Of a DNA stretch of 49,188 nucleotides, positions 16,709 to 24,753 are shown in pieces. Position 1 is the first letter of the stretch; each line of letters opens with the position of its first letter. The DNA is from Halobacteriales archaeon QS_8_69_73. GTDB taxonomy: Archaea > Halobacteriota > Halobacteria > Halobacteriales > Haloarculaceae. The stretch lies in NCBI GenBank assembly GCA_003022945.1, contig PXRZ01000062.1:1-49188 (forward strand), read 5' to 3'. The notes beneath the pieces are model-generated. The model saw only the letters and a list, made by a program, of their open reading frames with translations. It was not told where the DNA came from and searched no databases. The translations under genes and the position numbers were made by a program.

Positions 16709-17560
16709 ATGGTGCTACGCACGCGCGGCCTCACCAAGCGCTTCGGCGGCGTCAGCGCGGTCGACGGCGTCGACTTCGAACTCGGCGAGGAGTGCTGTTC
16801 ACTTATCGGCCCCAACGGCGCCGGCAAGACGACGTTCTTCGACCTGCTGACGGGCGTGCTGTCGCCGTCGGCCGGTAGCGTCGAGTACCGCGGCGACGAC
16901 GGCTACGTCGACATCACCGACCGCGCGCCCCACGGGACGGCGCAGGCGGGCATCCACCGCTCCTATCAGATCACCAATCTCTTCGCGACGTCGACGGTGC
17001 TGGAGAACGTCCGGGTCGCCGCCCAGGCCCACGGCGACGACTCCTGGCGGGCCTGGCGCAACGTCGACGCCTTCCCGGAGTACGAGCGGGAGGCCCGGCG
17101 CGTCCTCGACCGCGTCGGGCTGGCCGACGAGGCCGACGCCGTCGCCGAGACGCTCAGCCACGGCGAGAAGCGCAACCTCGAGGTCGCCGTCGCGCTGGCC
17201 GGCGACCCGGACGTGCTGCTGCTCGACGAGCCGACGGCCGGCGTCTCCAGCGACGGCATCGACGAGCTGACCGGGCTCGTCAACGACATCGCCGACGATC
17301 ACGCCGTCCTGCTCGTCGAGCACAACATGGAGGTCGTCATGGAGGTGTCGGACCGCATCGCGGTGCTCAGCCAGGGGTCGCTCATCGCCGACGACGACCC
17401 GCGGGCGGTCCGCAACAACGAGCGCGTCCAGGACGCCTACCTCGGCGGCTACGAGCGCGAGGCCGGCGTCTCCAGCGGTAGCGGCAGCAGCGACGGCGGC
17501 AGCGACGGCGGCAGCAGCGACGGTAGCGACAGCGACAGCGGCGGAGGTGAGCCCGCGTGA
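16709..17560 (+). CDS. livG: ABC importer ATPase, LivG type
   Basis: The 283-residue product has Walker A GPNGAGKTTFFD, a variant signature (LSHGEKRNLEVAVAL), Walker B VLLLDEPTAG and the H-loop LLVEHNMEVVMEV. The long insert after Walker A and SYQITNLFATSTVLENV are typical of LivG. The last 35 residues are a low-complexity tail of Ser, Gly and Asp (SSGSGSSDGG and repeats), not expected in the family. The start is ATG at 16709, one base after the binding-protein stop. The stop overlaps the GTG of livF. Confidence 0.93.
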   Translation: MVLRTRGLTKRFGGVSAVDGVDFELGEECCSLIGPNGAGKTTFFDLLTGVLSPSAGSVEYRGDDGYVDITDRAPHGTAQAGIHRSYQITNLFATSTVLENVRVAAQAHGDDSWRAWRNVDAFPEYEREARRVLDRVGLADEADAVAETLSHGEKRNLEVAVALAGDPDVLLLDEPTAGVSSDGIDELTGLVNDIADDHAVLLVEHNMEVVMEVSDRIAVLSQGSLIADDDPRAVRNNERVQDAYLGGYEREAGVSSGSGSSDGGSDGGSSDGSDSDSGGGEPA

Positions 17561-18255
17561 GCCTGCTTGAAGTCGACGACGTCCACAGCTACTACGGCGA
17601 GAGCCACGTCCTGCGGGGCGTCTCGCTGTCGGTCGACCGCGGGGAGACGGTCGCGCTCATCGGCCGCAACGGCGTCGGCAAGACGACGACGCTGCGGTCG
17701 GTGCTCCAGCTGACGCCGCCGCGCCGCGGGACGGTCACCTACGACGGCACGGACGTCACCGGCCGGCCGACCCACGAGGTCGCGCGGATGGGCATCGGCT
17801 GGGTGCCGGAGAACCGGCGGATGTTCTCGCATCTGACCGTTGACGAGAACGTCCGCATCGCGACGCCGCCGGACGGCGACGTCGGGGCGGCCTTCGAGAC
17901 GGTCTACGGCGCCTTTCCGGAGCTCGAAGACCACCGCGACCGCGAGGCGGGCGATCTCTCGGGCGGCCAACAGCAGATGGTCGCCATCGCCCGCGGGCTG
18001 GTCGGGGGAAACGAGACGCTGCTGGTCGACGAGCCGAGCGAGGGGCTGGCGCCGCAGATCGTCGAGGCCGTCGCCGACGCGCTGTCGGCGGTTGCCGCCG
18101 AGGCGACGGTGCTGCTCGTCGAGCAGAACTTCCCGCTGGCGATGGACCTCGCCGACCGGTTCTACCTGCTCGACCAGGGGACGGTCGTCGCGTCAGGCTC
18201 GACCGAGGGCGTCACCCGCGAGGACGAGACGATACGGAGGTATCTGTCGGCGTGA
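17557..18255 (+). CDS. livF: ABC importer ATPase, LivF type
   Basis: The 232-residue product has Walker A GRNGVGKTTTLRS, the signature LSGGQQQMVAIARGL, Walker B LLVDEPSEGLAPQI and H-loop LLVEQNFPLAM. IGWVPENRRMFSHLTVDENV is the characteristic LivF segment. It starts with GTG inside the livG stop (GTGA) and its own stop overlaps the livH GTG in the same way. It pairs with LivG to energise the LivH-LivM channel. Confidence 0.94.
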   Translation: MSLLEVDDVHSYYGESHVLRGVSLSVDRGETVALIGRNGVGKTTTLRSVLQLTPPRRGTVTYDGTDVTGRPTHEVARMGIGWVPENRRMFSHLTVDENVRIATPPDGDVGAAFETVYGAFPELEDHRDREAGDLSGGQQQMVAIARGLVGGNETLLVDEPSEGLAPQIVEAVADALSAVAAEATVLLVEQNFPLAMDLADRFYLLDQGTVVASGSTEGVTREDETIRRYLSA

Positions 18256-19244
18256 CGGCCGTCGCTGCGGTCGAGACCGTGCCGCTGTTCGCGCCCGCCG
18301 ACGTCGGCATCAGGGCCGTCTCGAAGGCCGCCCTCTACGTCGTCATCGCCAGCGGGCTCAGTCTCATCTTCGGGCTGATGGGCGTGTTGAACTTCGCCCA
18401 CGGCTCGCTGACGATGATCGGCGCCTACCTCGGCGGCGCCGTCATGGTCGCGACGGTGTCGGCCGGCACCGGCGGAGTCGCGCGGTTCGTCCTGTTCTTC
18501 CTGGCGGCGGCGGCCGTCTTCGGGCTGCTGACCGGCGTCGGCGCCGCCGTCGAGGTGGCGCTCATCCGGCCCATCTACGACCGGGAGCCGCTGTTTCAGA
18601 TCCTGCTGACCTTCGGGCTGGTGCTGGTGCTGGACGAGGCGGCCCGCATCGTCGTCGAACTCGCCGGCCTGCAGCCGCAGACGGAGTGGCAGGACGCCAT
18701 CGGCACCGCCCCGGCGTTTCTCGGCGCCCGCTACGACATCCTCGGCGTCGATACCCGGTGGGGGCTCTACGCCTTCGAGGCGCTCGTCGGACTGACCGTC
18801 GTCGTCGCCATCCTGCTGTTCCTCGGCGAGACGCGGTACGGCCTCTACATCCGCGCCGGCAGCGAGGACGCCGAGATGGCCCAGGCGCTCGGAATCGACA
18901 TCCGGCGAGCGTTCACGGTCGTCTTCGGCGTCGGCGCCGGCCTGGCCGGGCTGGCGGGCGTCCTGCTGATGTGGGACCCCCGGTTCGGCGCCAGCGTCCC
19001 GCTGAGCGTCGAGACGCTGCTCGTCGCGTTCATCGTCGTCATCGTCGGCGGCCTCGGCTCGTTCAAGGGAACCGTCGTCGCCGGCGTCCTCGTCGGCGTC
19101 GTCGACGCGCTGATGTCGTGGCTGTTCATCAACGTCGTCGACTTCCCCGGTCTGCCGGAGCTGGTGCTGTTCACCGTCCTCGTGACGGTGCTCGTCGTCC
19201 GCCCGAAGGGGCTGCTCGGCGTCGCGGAGGTGGGCGGCCATTAG
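18252..19244 (+). CDS. livH: ABC importer permease, LivH type
   Basis: The 330-residue hydrophobic protein contains the LivH pattern GLSLIFGLMGVLNFAHGSLTM near the N-terminus and GSEDAEMAQALGIDIRR in the cytoplasmic coupling region, with about eight membrane segments. GTG at 18252 overlaps the livF stop. VVIVGGLGSFKGTVVAGVLV near the C-terminus is typical. It forms the translocation pore together with LivM. The stop TAG at 19242-19244 overlaps the reading frame of livM, whose start is abnormal. Confidence 0.93.
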   Translation: MTAVAAVETVPLFAPADVGIRAVSKAALYVVIASGLSLIFGLMGVLNFAHGSLTMIGAYLGGAVMVATVSAGTGGVARFVLFFLAAAAVFGLLTGVGAAVEVALIRPIYDREPLFQILLTFGLVLVLDEAARIVVELAGLQPQTEWQDAIGTAPAFLGARYDILGVDTRWGLYAFEALVGLTVVVAILLFLGETRYGLYIRAGSEDAEMAQALGIDIRRAFTVVFGVGAGLAGLAGVLLMWDPRFGASVPLSVETLLVAFIVVIVGGLGSFKGTVVAGVLVGVVDALMSWLFINVVDFPGLPELVLFTVLVTVLVVRPKGLLGVAEVGGH

Positions 19245-20778
19245 CGACGACGGGCCGGCGGGCGCGAACGACGACCGCGACCCGACGGGCAACGACGGGC
19301 CAGCGGACGGGCCGGCGAACGGCGACGGACTAGCGGACGGGCCGACGAGCGACGACTGGCCGACCGGCGCGAGCGGCGACCGCGAGCCGACGAGCGACGA
19401 CGGGCCGGACAGTCCCGGACAGACGAGCGACGATGGGCCGGACGGCTCCGGGCCGACGGGCAACGACGGGCCGACGAGCGACGAGAGCCGCGGCTACCTC
19501 GCGACCCACGCCGCACACATCGCCGTCGTCGGGGTCCTGGTCGCCTACCCGCTGCTGTACCGGGTCCTCGTCAGTCTCTCGGTCGGCGTCCCCGGGACGG
19601 GCGTCCCGCTCGGACAGTTGCTCGACGTGGTTCTGCCGCGGGTGACGACGATGATCGTCGTCCTCTACGTCGGGCTGTTCGCGATGAGCTTCGACTTCGT
19701 CAGCGGCTACACCGGCTACCTCTCGTTCGGCCACGCGATGTTCTACGGTATCGGCGCGTACTTCGTGGTTCTGGCCGGCTCCGGGAAGGTGCCCGGGCTG
19801 GCGGCGGAGACGCACTTCATGCTGCTACTGGTGCTCGGCGCGGTGCTCGCCGCCCTCGTCGCGCTGGCGGTCGGCGCCGTCTCCTTCCGGCTGACGGGCG
19901 TTTACTTCGCGATGGTGACGCTCGGCTTCGCCGAGGTGGCCCACGTCTTCGTCCGCAACTGGGACTACGTCGGCTCGAACCCCCGCGACGGCGCCGGCGT
20001 CGTCGGCCGCGAGGGCTTCGCCGTCGGCTACCCGGGGCTGCCCGACTTCCTGGACGCACTCCCCGGCTTCCTGACCGACCCCCGGGAGGTCCGGCTCGGC
20101 CGCCTCGCCGGCGACGGCGTCGAGAACCTCCTCGGGACGGGGCTGGACCTCGAGCCGGCGGTCGTCTCCTACTACGCCATCGGCGCCGTCGCGCTGCTGT
20201 GTTACACCGCGATGCAGCGGATCATCCACTCGCCGTTCGGCCGGGTGATGGTCGCCATCCGCGAGAACGAGGAGCGCGCCGAGGCCGTCGGCTACGACAC
20301 CTTCCGGTACAAGCTCGGCGCCTTCGGAATCAGCGGCTTCTTCGCCGCCATTGCCGGCGGGCTGTTCGCGGGCTACCGGCGGTCGGTCGCCCCGGAGAAC
20401 ACCTTCGACCTCTTCGTCACCGCCGACGCACTGCTGGCGGCCATCATCGGCGGCTTCGGGACGCTGGCCGGCCCGTTGTTCGGCCACCTCTTCCACGAGA
20501 CAATCGCAGGCGTCCTCTCGACGGAGTCCCACGGCCTCGCACGGGTCCTCCGGGACGAGTTGCCCGGCGGCGTCCTCTCGGCCGGCGTCGGCGAGTTCAC
20601 CGTCCTCGAGTTCATCAACGTCTTCGTCGACGGCCGGGCCGACCTCTATCTCGGGCTGGTGTTCGTCCTCTTCGTTCTCTACGTGCCGCGGGGCATCCTC
20701 GGCACGCTCCGAAACCGGCTGGGCGGCACCGTCGCCGAGAAACTACCCGAGCGGCTCGACCGCTACCGCCGTCGGTAG
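19240..20778 (+). CDS. livM: ABC importer permease, LivM type, with repeat-rich N-terminus and unclear start
   Basis: The core is a normal LivM permease: FDFVSGYTGYLSFGHAMFYG, LTGVYFAMVTLGFAEVAHVF, VMVAIRENEERAEAVGYDTF and IIGGFGTLAGPLFGHL. In this frame the DNA is open from upstream of 19201, but there is no ATG, GTG or TTG before TTG at 19618. Starting at 19618 would remove the first membrane segment (HIAVVGVLVAYPLLYRVLV). An ATT at 19240, overlapping the livH TAG, is the only candidate start of coupled type and would add a segment of about 85 residues of repeats (SDDGP, TGNDGP, TSDDGP). Either a rare ATT start is used or the real start has been altered. The coordinates give this maximal frame. 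Confidence 0.85.
   Translation: MSDDGPAGANDDRDPTGNDGPADGPANGDGLADGPTSDDWPTGASGDREPTSDDGPDSPGQTSDDGPDGSGPTGNDGPTSDESRGYLATHAAHIAVVGVLVAYPLLYRVLVSLSVGVPGTGVPLGQLLDVVLPRVTTMIVVLYVGLFAMSFDFVSGYTGYLSFGHAMFYGIGAYFVVLAGSGKVPGLAAETHFMLLLVLGAVLAALVALAVGAVSFRLTGVYFAMVTLGFAEVAHVFVRNWDYVGSNPRDGAGVVGREGFAVGYPGLPDFLDALPGFLTDPREVRLGRLAGDGVENLLGTGLDLEPAVVSYYAIGAVALLCYTAMQRIIHSPFGRVMVAIRENEERAEAVGYDTFRYKLGAFGISGFFAAIAGGLFAGYRRSVAPENTFDLFVTADALLAAIIGGFGTLAGPLFGHLFHETIAGVLSTESHGLARVLRDELPGGVLSAGVGEFTVLEFINVFVDGRADLYLGLVFVLFVLYVPRGILGTLRNRLGGTVAEKLPERLDRYRRR
19243..19490 (+). repeat. Imperfect repeats encoding Ser/Asp/Gly/Pro units at the livM 5' end
   Basis: The unit AGCGACGACGGGCC and variants (AACGACGGGCC, GCGGACGGGCC) recur about a dozen times in register, giving SDDGP, NDGP and ADGP motifs. 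The tract lies between the livH stop and the first LivM membrane segment. Confidence 0.75.
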
Positions 20779-21449
20779 TCATAAACGTCGGTGAGGGCGT
20801 CACGGAATGATTTACCAGCTGCTGTCTGCACCCGAAATTCGGTAAACGAGTGTTAGAAACCCTCGCGTTATGGGTGATTCGTGTTGAACTGCTCTGCAAC
20901 GGACCGCAACACCTCGAAAGCCCTCGCGGCGCTCGGGGCGCCGCGGCTCGCTGTGCGCTTCGGTCGCTCCGCTCCCTCAGTGCTTGTTCCGGACGACTCC
21001 CTTCGGTCGTCGTCCGACGTTCGCCTCACTTCGTTCGGCTCACCGTCGCCGGGGCACCGCCGAGCGCCGCTCGCCCTTTCAGTCCACCAGGGACAGCCGG
21101 TGGACCAGTCGGCGCCCTGGCGGACTGAAAGGGCGAGGCCGGCTCCGGGAAGCACGGCGACGCAAGCACCGTAGGGAGCAACGCGACCGAGGCGCGCAGC
21201 GAGCCGCGCGACCGGAGCCGGCCGAGGGCTTTCGAGGTCCTTACCTCAAGTCACTCGTCGCCACAACGACCCGACACATACACAACCTGTATCGACCGAT
21301 TCACTCCGTGACGACGGGCGGGGTACGTGAACCGTTCCATCACACCTCTGTCGGCGTGATCTCCGAGAGAATCGCTCCGATACGCCGGCCGACGGACGGC
21401 ATGGACCCTCGGAACTCGGACGCTCGCGCCCGAGACAGTTACCCTCGTA
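20779..21449. other. 670 bp intergenic region with a palindromic element
   Basis: The livM gene is followed by sequence (20800-20900) without a gene, then the palindromic element at 20911-21238, then about 200 bp with no recognisable feature. No tRNA or transposase frame was found. Short frames here are Arg/Ser-rich and not convincing. Confidence 0.5.
20911..21238. repeat. MITE-like palindromic element with nested inverted repeats
   Basis: ACCTCGAAAGCCCTCG (20911-20926) and CGAGGGCTTTCGAGGT (21223-21238) are perfect 16-bp terminal inverted repeats. A second pair lies inside: CGCCCTTTCAGTCCACCAGGG (21072-21092) and its inverted copy at 21115-21135 with one mismatch, giving a long central hairpin. 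The left arm continues with alternating direct and inverted CGCTC/CTTCG motifs. No transposase is encoded. The form fits a non-autonomous, fold-back repeat spread in the genome, or a transcribed double-stranded RNA structure. No target duplication could be defined with confidence. Confidence 0.6.
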
Positions 21450-21962
21450 TCAGTACAGGTCGGTCACGAACGGCCCGAGCGCGCCGGCGACGGCCGTCGA
21501 CAGCGCCTCCGTGCGGTCGACCCGGCCGCCGGTCAGGGCCCCGACCGCGCCGCGGCCGCGCGCGACGCCCGACTCGCCGAGGCGGTCGTCCATCACGGGC
21601 CCGAGTTCCTCGCCGTCCCGGACGCGGTCGGCGACCGCCGCCGGCAGTCGGACCGCCGGCCCCGCCCCACGCTCGAGGCGGTCGCCGTCGGTGACGGTGG
21701 CCCACATCACCAGGTAGAGTCCGGGTGCGGCGTCGACGTCGGCGACGCCGCCCTCGATGCCGACGCCGAGGTCGTAGCCGCCGGCCGCGAGGGCCCGCTC
21801 GGCGCGGGTCTCGGCGCCGGCGACCGTTTCGGCCCGGCCGGTCGGCTGTTCGGATACGCCCGAGTCGACGGCGACGGCCTCGACCGTCGCGTCCGGCCGC
21901 TCGAGCGCCGCCACCACCGCCCGCCGCTTGACCGGGTTCTCGCTTCCGACACCGACGTCCAT
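21450..21962 (-). CDS. Inosine/xanthosine triphosphatase, DUF84 family
   Basis: The 170-residue product from ATG 21962 begins MDVGVGSENPVKRRAVVAAL and contains SGVSEQPTGRAETVAGAETR, YDLGVGIEGGV and a C-terminal GAVGALTGGRVDRTEAL. These are the motifs of the YjjX/DUF84 family, which hydrolyses non-canonical ITP and XTP to keep them out of nucleic acids. The phosphate-binding SENPVK and the GIEGGV metal region are intact. The 37 codons upstream in the open frame are unlike the family, so ATG 21962 is chosen. It is divergent from the rhodopsin gene, 110 bp away. Confidence 0.9.
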   Translation of the reverse strand: MDVGVGSENPVKRRAVVAALERPDATVEAVAVDSGVSEQPTGRAETVAGAETRAERALAAGGYDLGVGIEGGVADVDAAPGLYLVMWATVTDGDRLERGAGPAVRLPAAVADRVRDGEELGPVMDDRLGESGVARGRGAVGALTGGRVDRTEALSTAVAGALGPFVTDLY

Positions 21963-22019
21963 ACCGACGCGTCCGGGGGGTGCCACAAGAGCGTTCCGAA
22001 CCCGGCGACGGCGCCCGGA

Positions 22020-22034
22020 TCCAAACCAGTTGGG
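22020..22034 (+). promoter_or_regulatory. Bat upstream activating sequence (UAS)-like site before the rhodopsin gene
   Basis: TCCAAACCAGTTGGG matches the bop UAS consensus ACCcnactagTTnGG in the conserved CC, AC-AG, TT and GG positions. It lies 39-53 nt upstream of the ATG at 22073. In Halobacterium the UAS sits just upstream of the bop TATA box at this distance from an almost leaderless start. A weak A/T stretch (GATTGAAGAG, about 22041-22050) could be the TATA box. Confidence 0.6.
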
Positions 22035-22072
22035 GAGGTGATTGAAGAGTGGTCCGCGAGTAGAACCGAACA

Positions 22073-22834
22073 ATGACGTCGGTCCTCGGTACCGAAGAGA
22101 TGTGGCTGTGGCTCGGGACGGCCGGCATGCTCGCGGGCACGCTCTACTTCCTCGTCGACGGCTGGGGCGTCGAGGACCGGCGGCGCCGGGAGTTCTATGT
22201 CGTGATACTGTTCGCTTCCGCCACGGCTTCCGTCAACTACCTGGCGATGGCGCTCGGCTTCGGCATCACCACACTCGAGTTCGGCGGTCGTCCAGCCACC
22301 GTCTACTGGGCTCGGTACACGGACTGGATCTTCACGACGCCGCTGCTGTTCATCGCGCTCGGGCTGCTTGCGGGGGCGACCCGCCGCCAGTTGGCGCTGC
22401 TGGTCGGCCTCGACGGGCTAATGGTGGCCACGGGCGTACTGGCGACGCTCTCGACGGGGACCGGCGCCTACGTCCCCGTCGGCGGGCCGTTCCTCTGGTG
22501 GGGGGTGTCGACGGCGATGCTGCTGTCGCTGCTGTACTTCCTGTTCGGCCCGCTGACGGCACGGACGGACGCCAAGCCGGCCGAACTGCGGTCGACGTTC
22601 GTGACGCTGCGGAACCTCGTCGCGGTCGTCTGGCTCTGCTACCCGGTCTGGTGGCTCCTCGGCACGAACGGCGCCGGCCTGACCGGATCCTACGTCGAGA
22701 CCGCGGGCTTTATGACGCTCGACCTGATCGCCAAGCTTGCGTTCGGATACGTCCTGCTGTCGAGCGACGAGGCCCTCGACGCCGCCGGACGGGCGGCCGA
22801 CGCGGCGTCGGGCGCGAGCTACCCCGCCGACTGA
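22073..22834 (+). CDS. bop: Microbial rhodopsin (bacteriorhodopsin family) with Ala at the proton-donor site
   Basis: The 253-residue protein has seven membrane helices. Helix C reads ARYTDWIFTTPLLFIALG: Arg81, Asp84 and Thr88 match bR Arg82, Asp85 and Thr89, but the bR Asp96 position is Ala95. Helix G holds Asp217 and the retinal Lys221 (TLDLIAKLAFGYV), matching bR Asp212 and Lys216. Of the proton-release pair, Glu209 (bR Glu204) is kept but bR Glu194 is Asn199 (LLGTNGAG). Asp114 (bR Asp115), Tyr56 and Trp85 are present. The protein therefore binds retinal with an Asp counter-ion but lacks the normal cytoplasmic donor. It could be a slow or altered pump, or a sensor; no transducer gene is adjacent. 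It precedes crtY, brp and bat, and a Bat-type UAS lies upstream. Confidence 0.9.
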   Translation: MTSVLGTEEMWLWLGTAGMLAGTLYFLVDGWGVEDRRRREFYVVILFASATASVNYLAMALGFGITTLEFGGRPATVYWARYTDWIFTTPLLFIALGLLAGATRRQLALLVGLDGLMVATGVLATLSTGTGAYVPVGGPFLWWGVSTAMLLSLLYFLFGPLTARTDAKPAELRSTFVTLRNLVAVVWLCYPVWWLLGTNGAGLTGSYVETAGFMTLDLIAKLAFGYVLLSSDEALDAAGRAADAASGASYPAD

Positions 22835-22927
22835 CACCACCATGACGACGACACGCTCCAGCCGCCGACCGTTACTCGCCCGTGAACGCGCCGACCGCCG
22901 GGTCGACCAGACGGCCCGTGATGGCCC

Positions 22928-23737
22928 GTGGTGACCGGCCCCTCCTACCTCCAGTTCCACGTCGCGTTCATCGTGCCGGTGCTGTCGATGCTAACGGCGG
23001 CGGCGGTCGTCTCCCGGACGCGGACGACCCGCCGGACCGTCTGGTCGGTCGGCGGCCACGACTACTGGATCGGCGTCGCCGTCGTCACCCTGCTGGCGGT
23101 CGTCTACACGACGCCGTGGGACAACTACCTCATCGCGGAAGGGGTGTGGGGGTACGGCGACGGTCAGACGCTGGTCCGATTCGGGCTGGCGCCGCTCGGG
23201 GAGTACCTCTTTTTCCTGCTGCAGCCGACCGTGACGGCGCTGTGGCTGGGTCAGCTGACGCTGCGGGACGGCTGGCCGACGCCGGACCCCCTCCGGGATG
23301 CCGGCGCCGTCGCCTCTTCTCGGGAGCTCGTCGACCTCGCGGCGCTGTCGACCTGGCCGCGGCTGCTGGCCGGCGGCGCTGCCGCCGGGCTCGGCCTCCT
23401 CGGTGCCTGGCTGCTGACGTCGCTGCCGACGTTCTACCTCGGGGCCATCCTCGCCTGGAGCGCCCCCGTCCTGTTCATCCAGTGGGTTGTCGGCGCGCCG
23501 CAGTTGTGGCACCAGCGCCGCGTCGTCGCCCTCGGGGTCGCCGTCCCCACCGTCTATCTGTGGGTCGCCGACCGGGTCGCCATCGCGACCGGCATCTGGC
23601 ACATCTCCGAGGCCCACACCGTCGGGCTAGAGATCGTCGGACTGCCGGTCGAGGAGGCGCTGTTTTTCGCCGTGACGAACCTCTTCGTCGTCCAGGGACT
23701 GGTGCTGTTCCAGTGGGTCGTCGAACGATGGGGGTGA
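22928..23737 (+). CDS. crtY: Lycopene beta-cyclase, fused CrtYc-CrtYd type
   Basis: The 269-residue membrane protein has two homologous halves, each with about three helices. The first contains TTPWDNYLIAEGVWGY and LGEYLFFLLQPTVT; the second contains GIWHISEAHTVGLEIVGLPVEEALFFAVTN. The PxEE/GEYxFF motifs define the haloarchaeal and actinobacterial heterodimer-type lycopene cyclase, here in one chain. It closes lycopene ends to beta-carotene, the precursor of retinal. The start is GTG at 22928 or 22931. Its TGA overlaps the brp ATG. The gene lies 93 bp after the rhodopsin and is probably in the same regulatory unit. Confidence 0.92.
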   Translation: MVTGPSYLQFHVAFIVPVLSMLTAAAVVSRTRTTRRTVWSVGGHDYWIGVAVVTLLAVVYTTPWDNYLIAEGVWGYGDGQTLVRFGLAPLGEYLFFLLQPTVTALWLGQLTLRDGWPTPDPLRDAGAVASSRELVDLAALSTWPRLLAGGAAAGLGLLGAWLLTSLPTFYLGAILAWSAPVLFIQWVVGAPQLWHQRRVVALGVAVPTVYLWVADRVAIATGIWHISEAHTVGLEIVGLPVEEALFFAVTNLFVVQGLVLFQWVVERWG

Positions 23738-24735
23738 GAACCCCCGACGCCGCGCGAGCCGCCTTCGACCGGGTCGCCACCCGTCCGGCCTGGGCCGCCT
23801 GCGGGCTCGTCGTCGCCCTGTCGGTCGCGTCGGCGCTGGCCGGCGTCGCCCCCAGGCCGGCGCTGCGGTATCTACCGCTGGCGGCCAGCGTGGTCGTCCT
23901 CGGGTTGCCCCACGGCGCGGTCGATTACCTCGTCCCGGCCCGGCTCGGCGACCGGTCGCTGCCGACGTCGATGGCGCTGGTCGGCGCCGTCTACCTGCTG
24001 TTGGGCGGCGCCTACGCCGCGCTGTGGCTGGTCGCGCCGGGCCCGGCGGCGGCGTTTTTCATCGCGATGACGTGGTTCCACTGGGGCCAGGGCGACGTCC
24101 ACGCGCTGGTGGCCTTCGTCGGCGCCGACCACCTCCGGCCGCGGCCGCTGCGGGCGGCGACGCTGTTCGTCCGCGGCGGCCTGCCGATGTTCGTCCCGCT
24201 GCTGGCGTTTCCCGGCCGGTACCGCGAGGTCGTCGCGGCGTGGATCGAGCTGTTCGGGTCGGACCTGACGGCGACGTGGCTGTTCGCGCCGACGACGCGG
24301 CTCGTCGGCGGCGGCACCTTTCTCGCGGTCACGGTGGCGACGCTTCTGGCCGGCCGGCTCGTCGCCGATGACCGCCGCGGCTGGCGGATCGACGCCGGCG
24401 AGACCGCGCTGCTGTGGACGCTGTTCCTGACGGTGCCGCCGCTGGCCGCGGTGGGCGTTTACTTCTGCGTGTGGCACTCCCTGCGGCACGTCCTTCGGGT
24501 GGTCGCCGCCGACGGGACGACGGCCGTCCGGGCCGGCCTCGGCCGGTTCGCCCGCGAGGCCGCACCGCTGACCGTGCTGGCGCTGGTCTTGCTCGTCGGC
24601 TTCGGCGCGGTCGTGCCGGCCTCGCCGTCGACGCCCGCGGAGCTGTCGGGGCTGTATCTGGTGTTCATCGCCGTGCTCACGCTGCCGCACGTCGCCGTCG
24701 TCACGTGGATGGACCGCCGCGAGGGCGTCTGGTAA
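23728..24735 (+). CDS. brp: Brp/Blh-family beta-carotene 15,15'-dioxygenase
   Basis: The 335-residue protein has about eight membrane helices and the conserved histidines of the Brp/Blh family: VLGLPHGAVDYLVP, TWFHWGQGDVHAL, CVWHSLRHVLRV and LTLPHVAVVTWMD. These bind the iron that cleaves beta-carotene into two retinal molecules. Its ATG overlaps the crtY stop, so the last two steps of retinal synthesis are coupled. It ends 18 bp before the convergent bat gene. All the histidines usually found are visible. Confidence 0.92.
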   Translation: MGVRTPDAARAAFDRVATRPAWAACGLVVALSVASALAGVAPRPALRYLPLAASVVVLGLPHGAVDYLVPARLGDRSLPTSMALVGAVYLLLGGAYAALWLVAPGPAAAFFIAMTWFHWGQGDVHALVAFVGADHLRPRPLRAATLFVRGGLPMFVPLLAFPGRYREVVAAWIELFGSDLTATWLFAPTTRLVGGGTFLAVTVATLLAGRLVADDRRGWRIDAGETALLWTLFLTVPPLAAVGVYFCVWHSLRHVLRVVAADGTTAVRAGLGRFAREAAPLTVLALVLLVGFGAVVPASPSTPAELSGLYLVFIAVLTLPHVAVVTWMDRREGVW

Positions 24736-24753
24736 GCCGCGGGGCGAGCGGGG

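Noticed and set aside
13396-16827. A 1143-codon open frame on the minus strand
   Set aside because: It is antisense to the regulator, esterase and binding-protein genes, all of which have clear family motifs; its composition is that of a GC-rich shadow frame.
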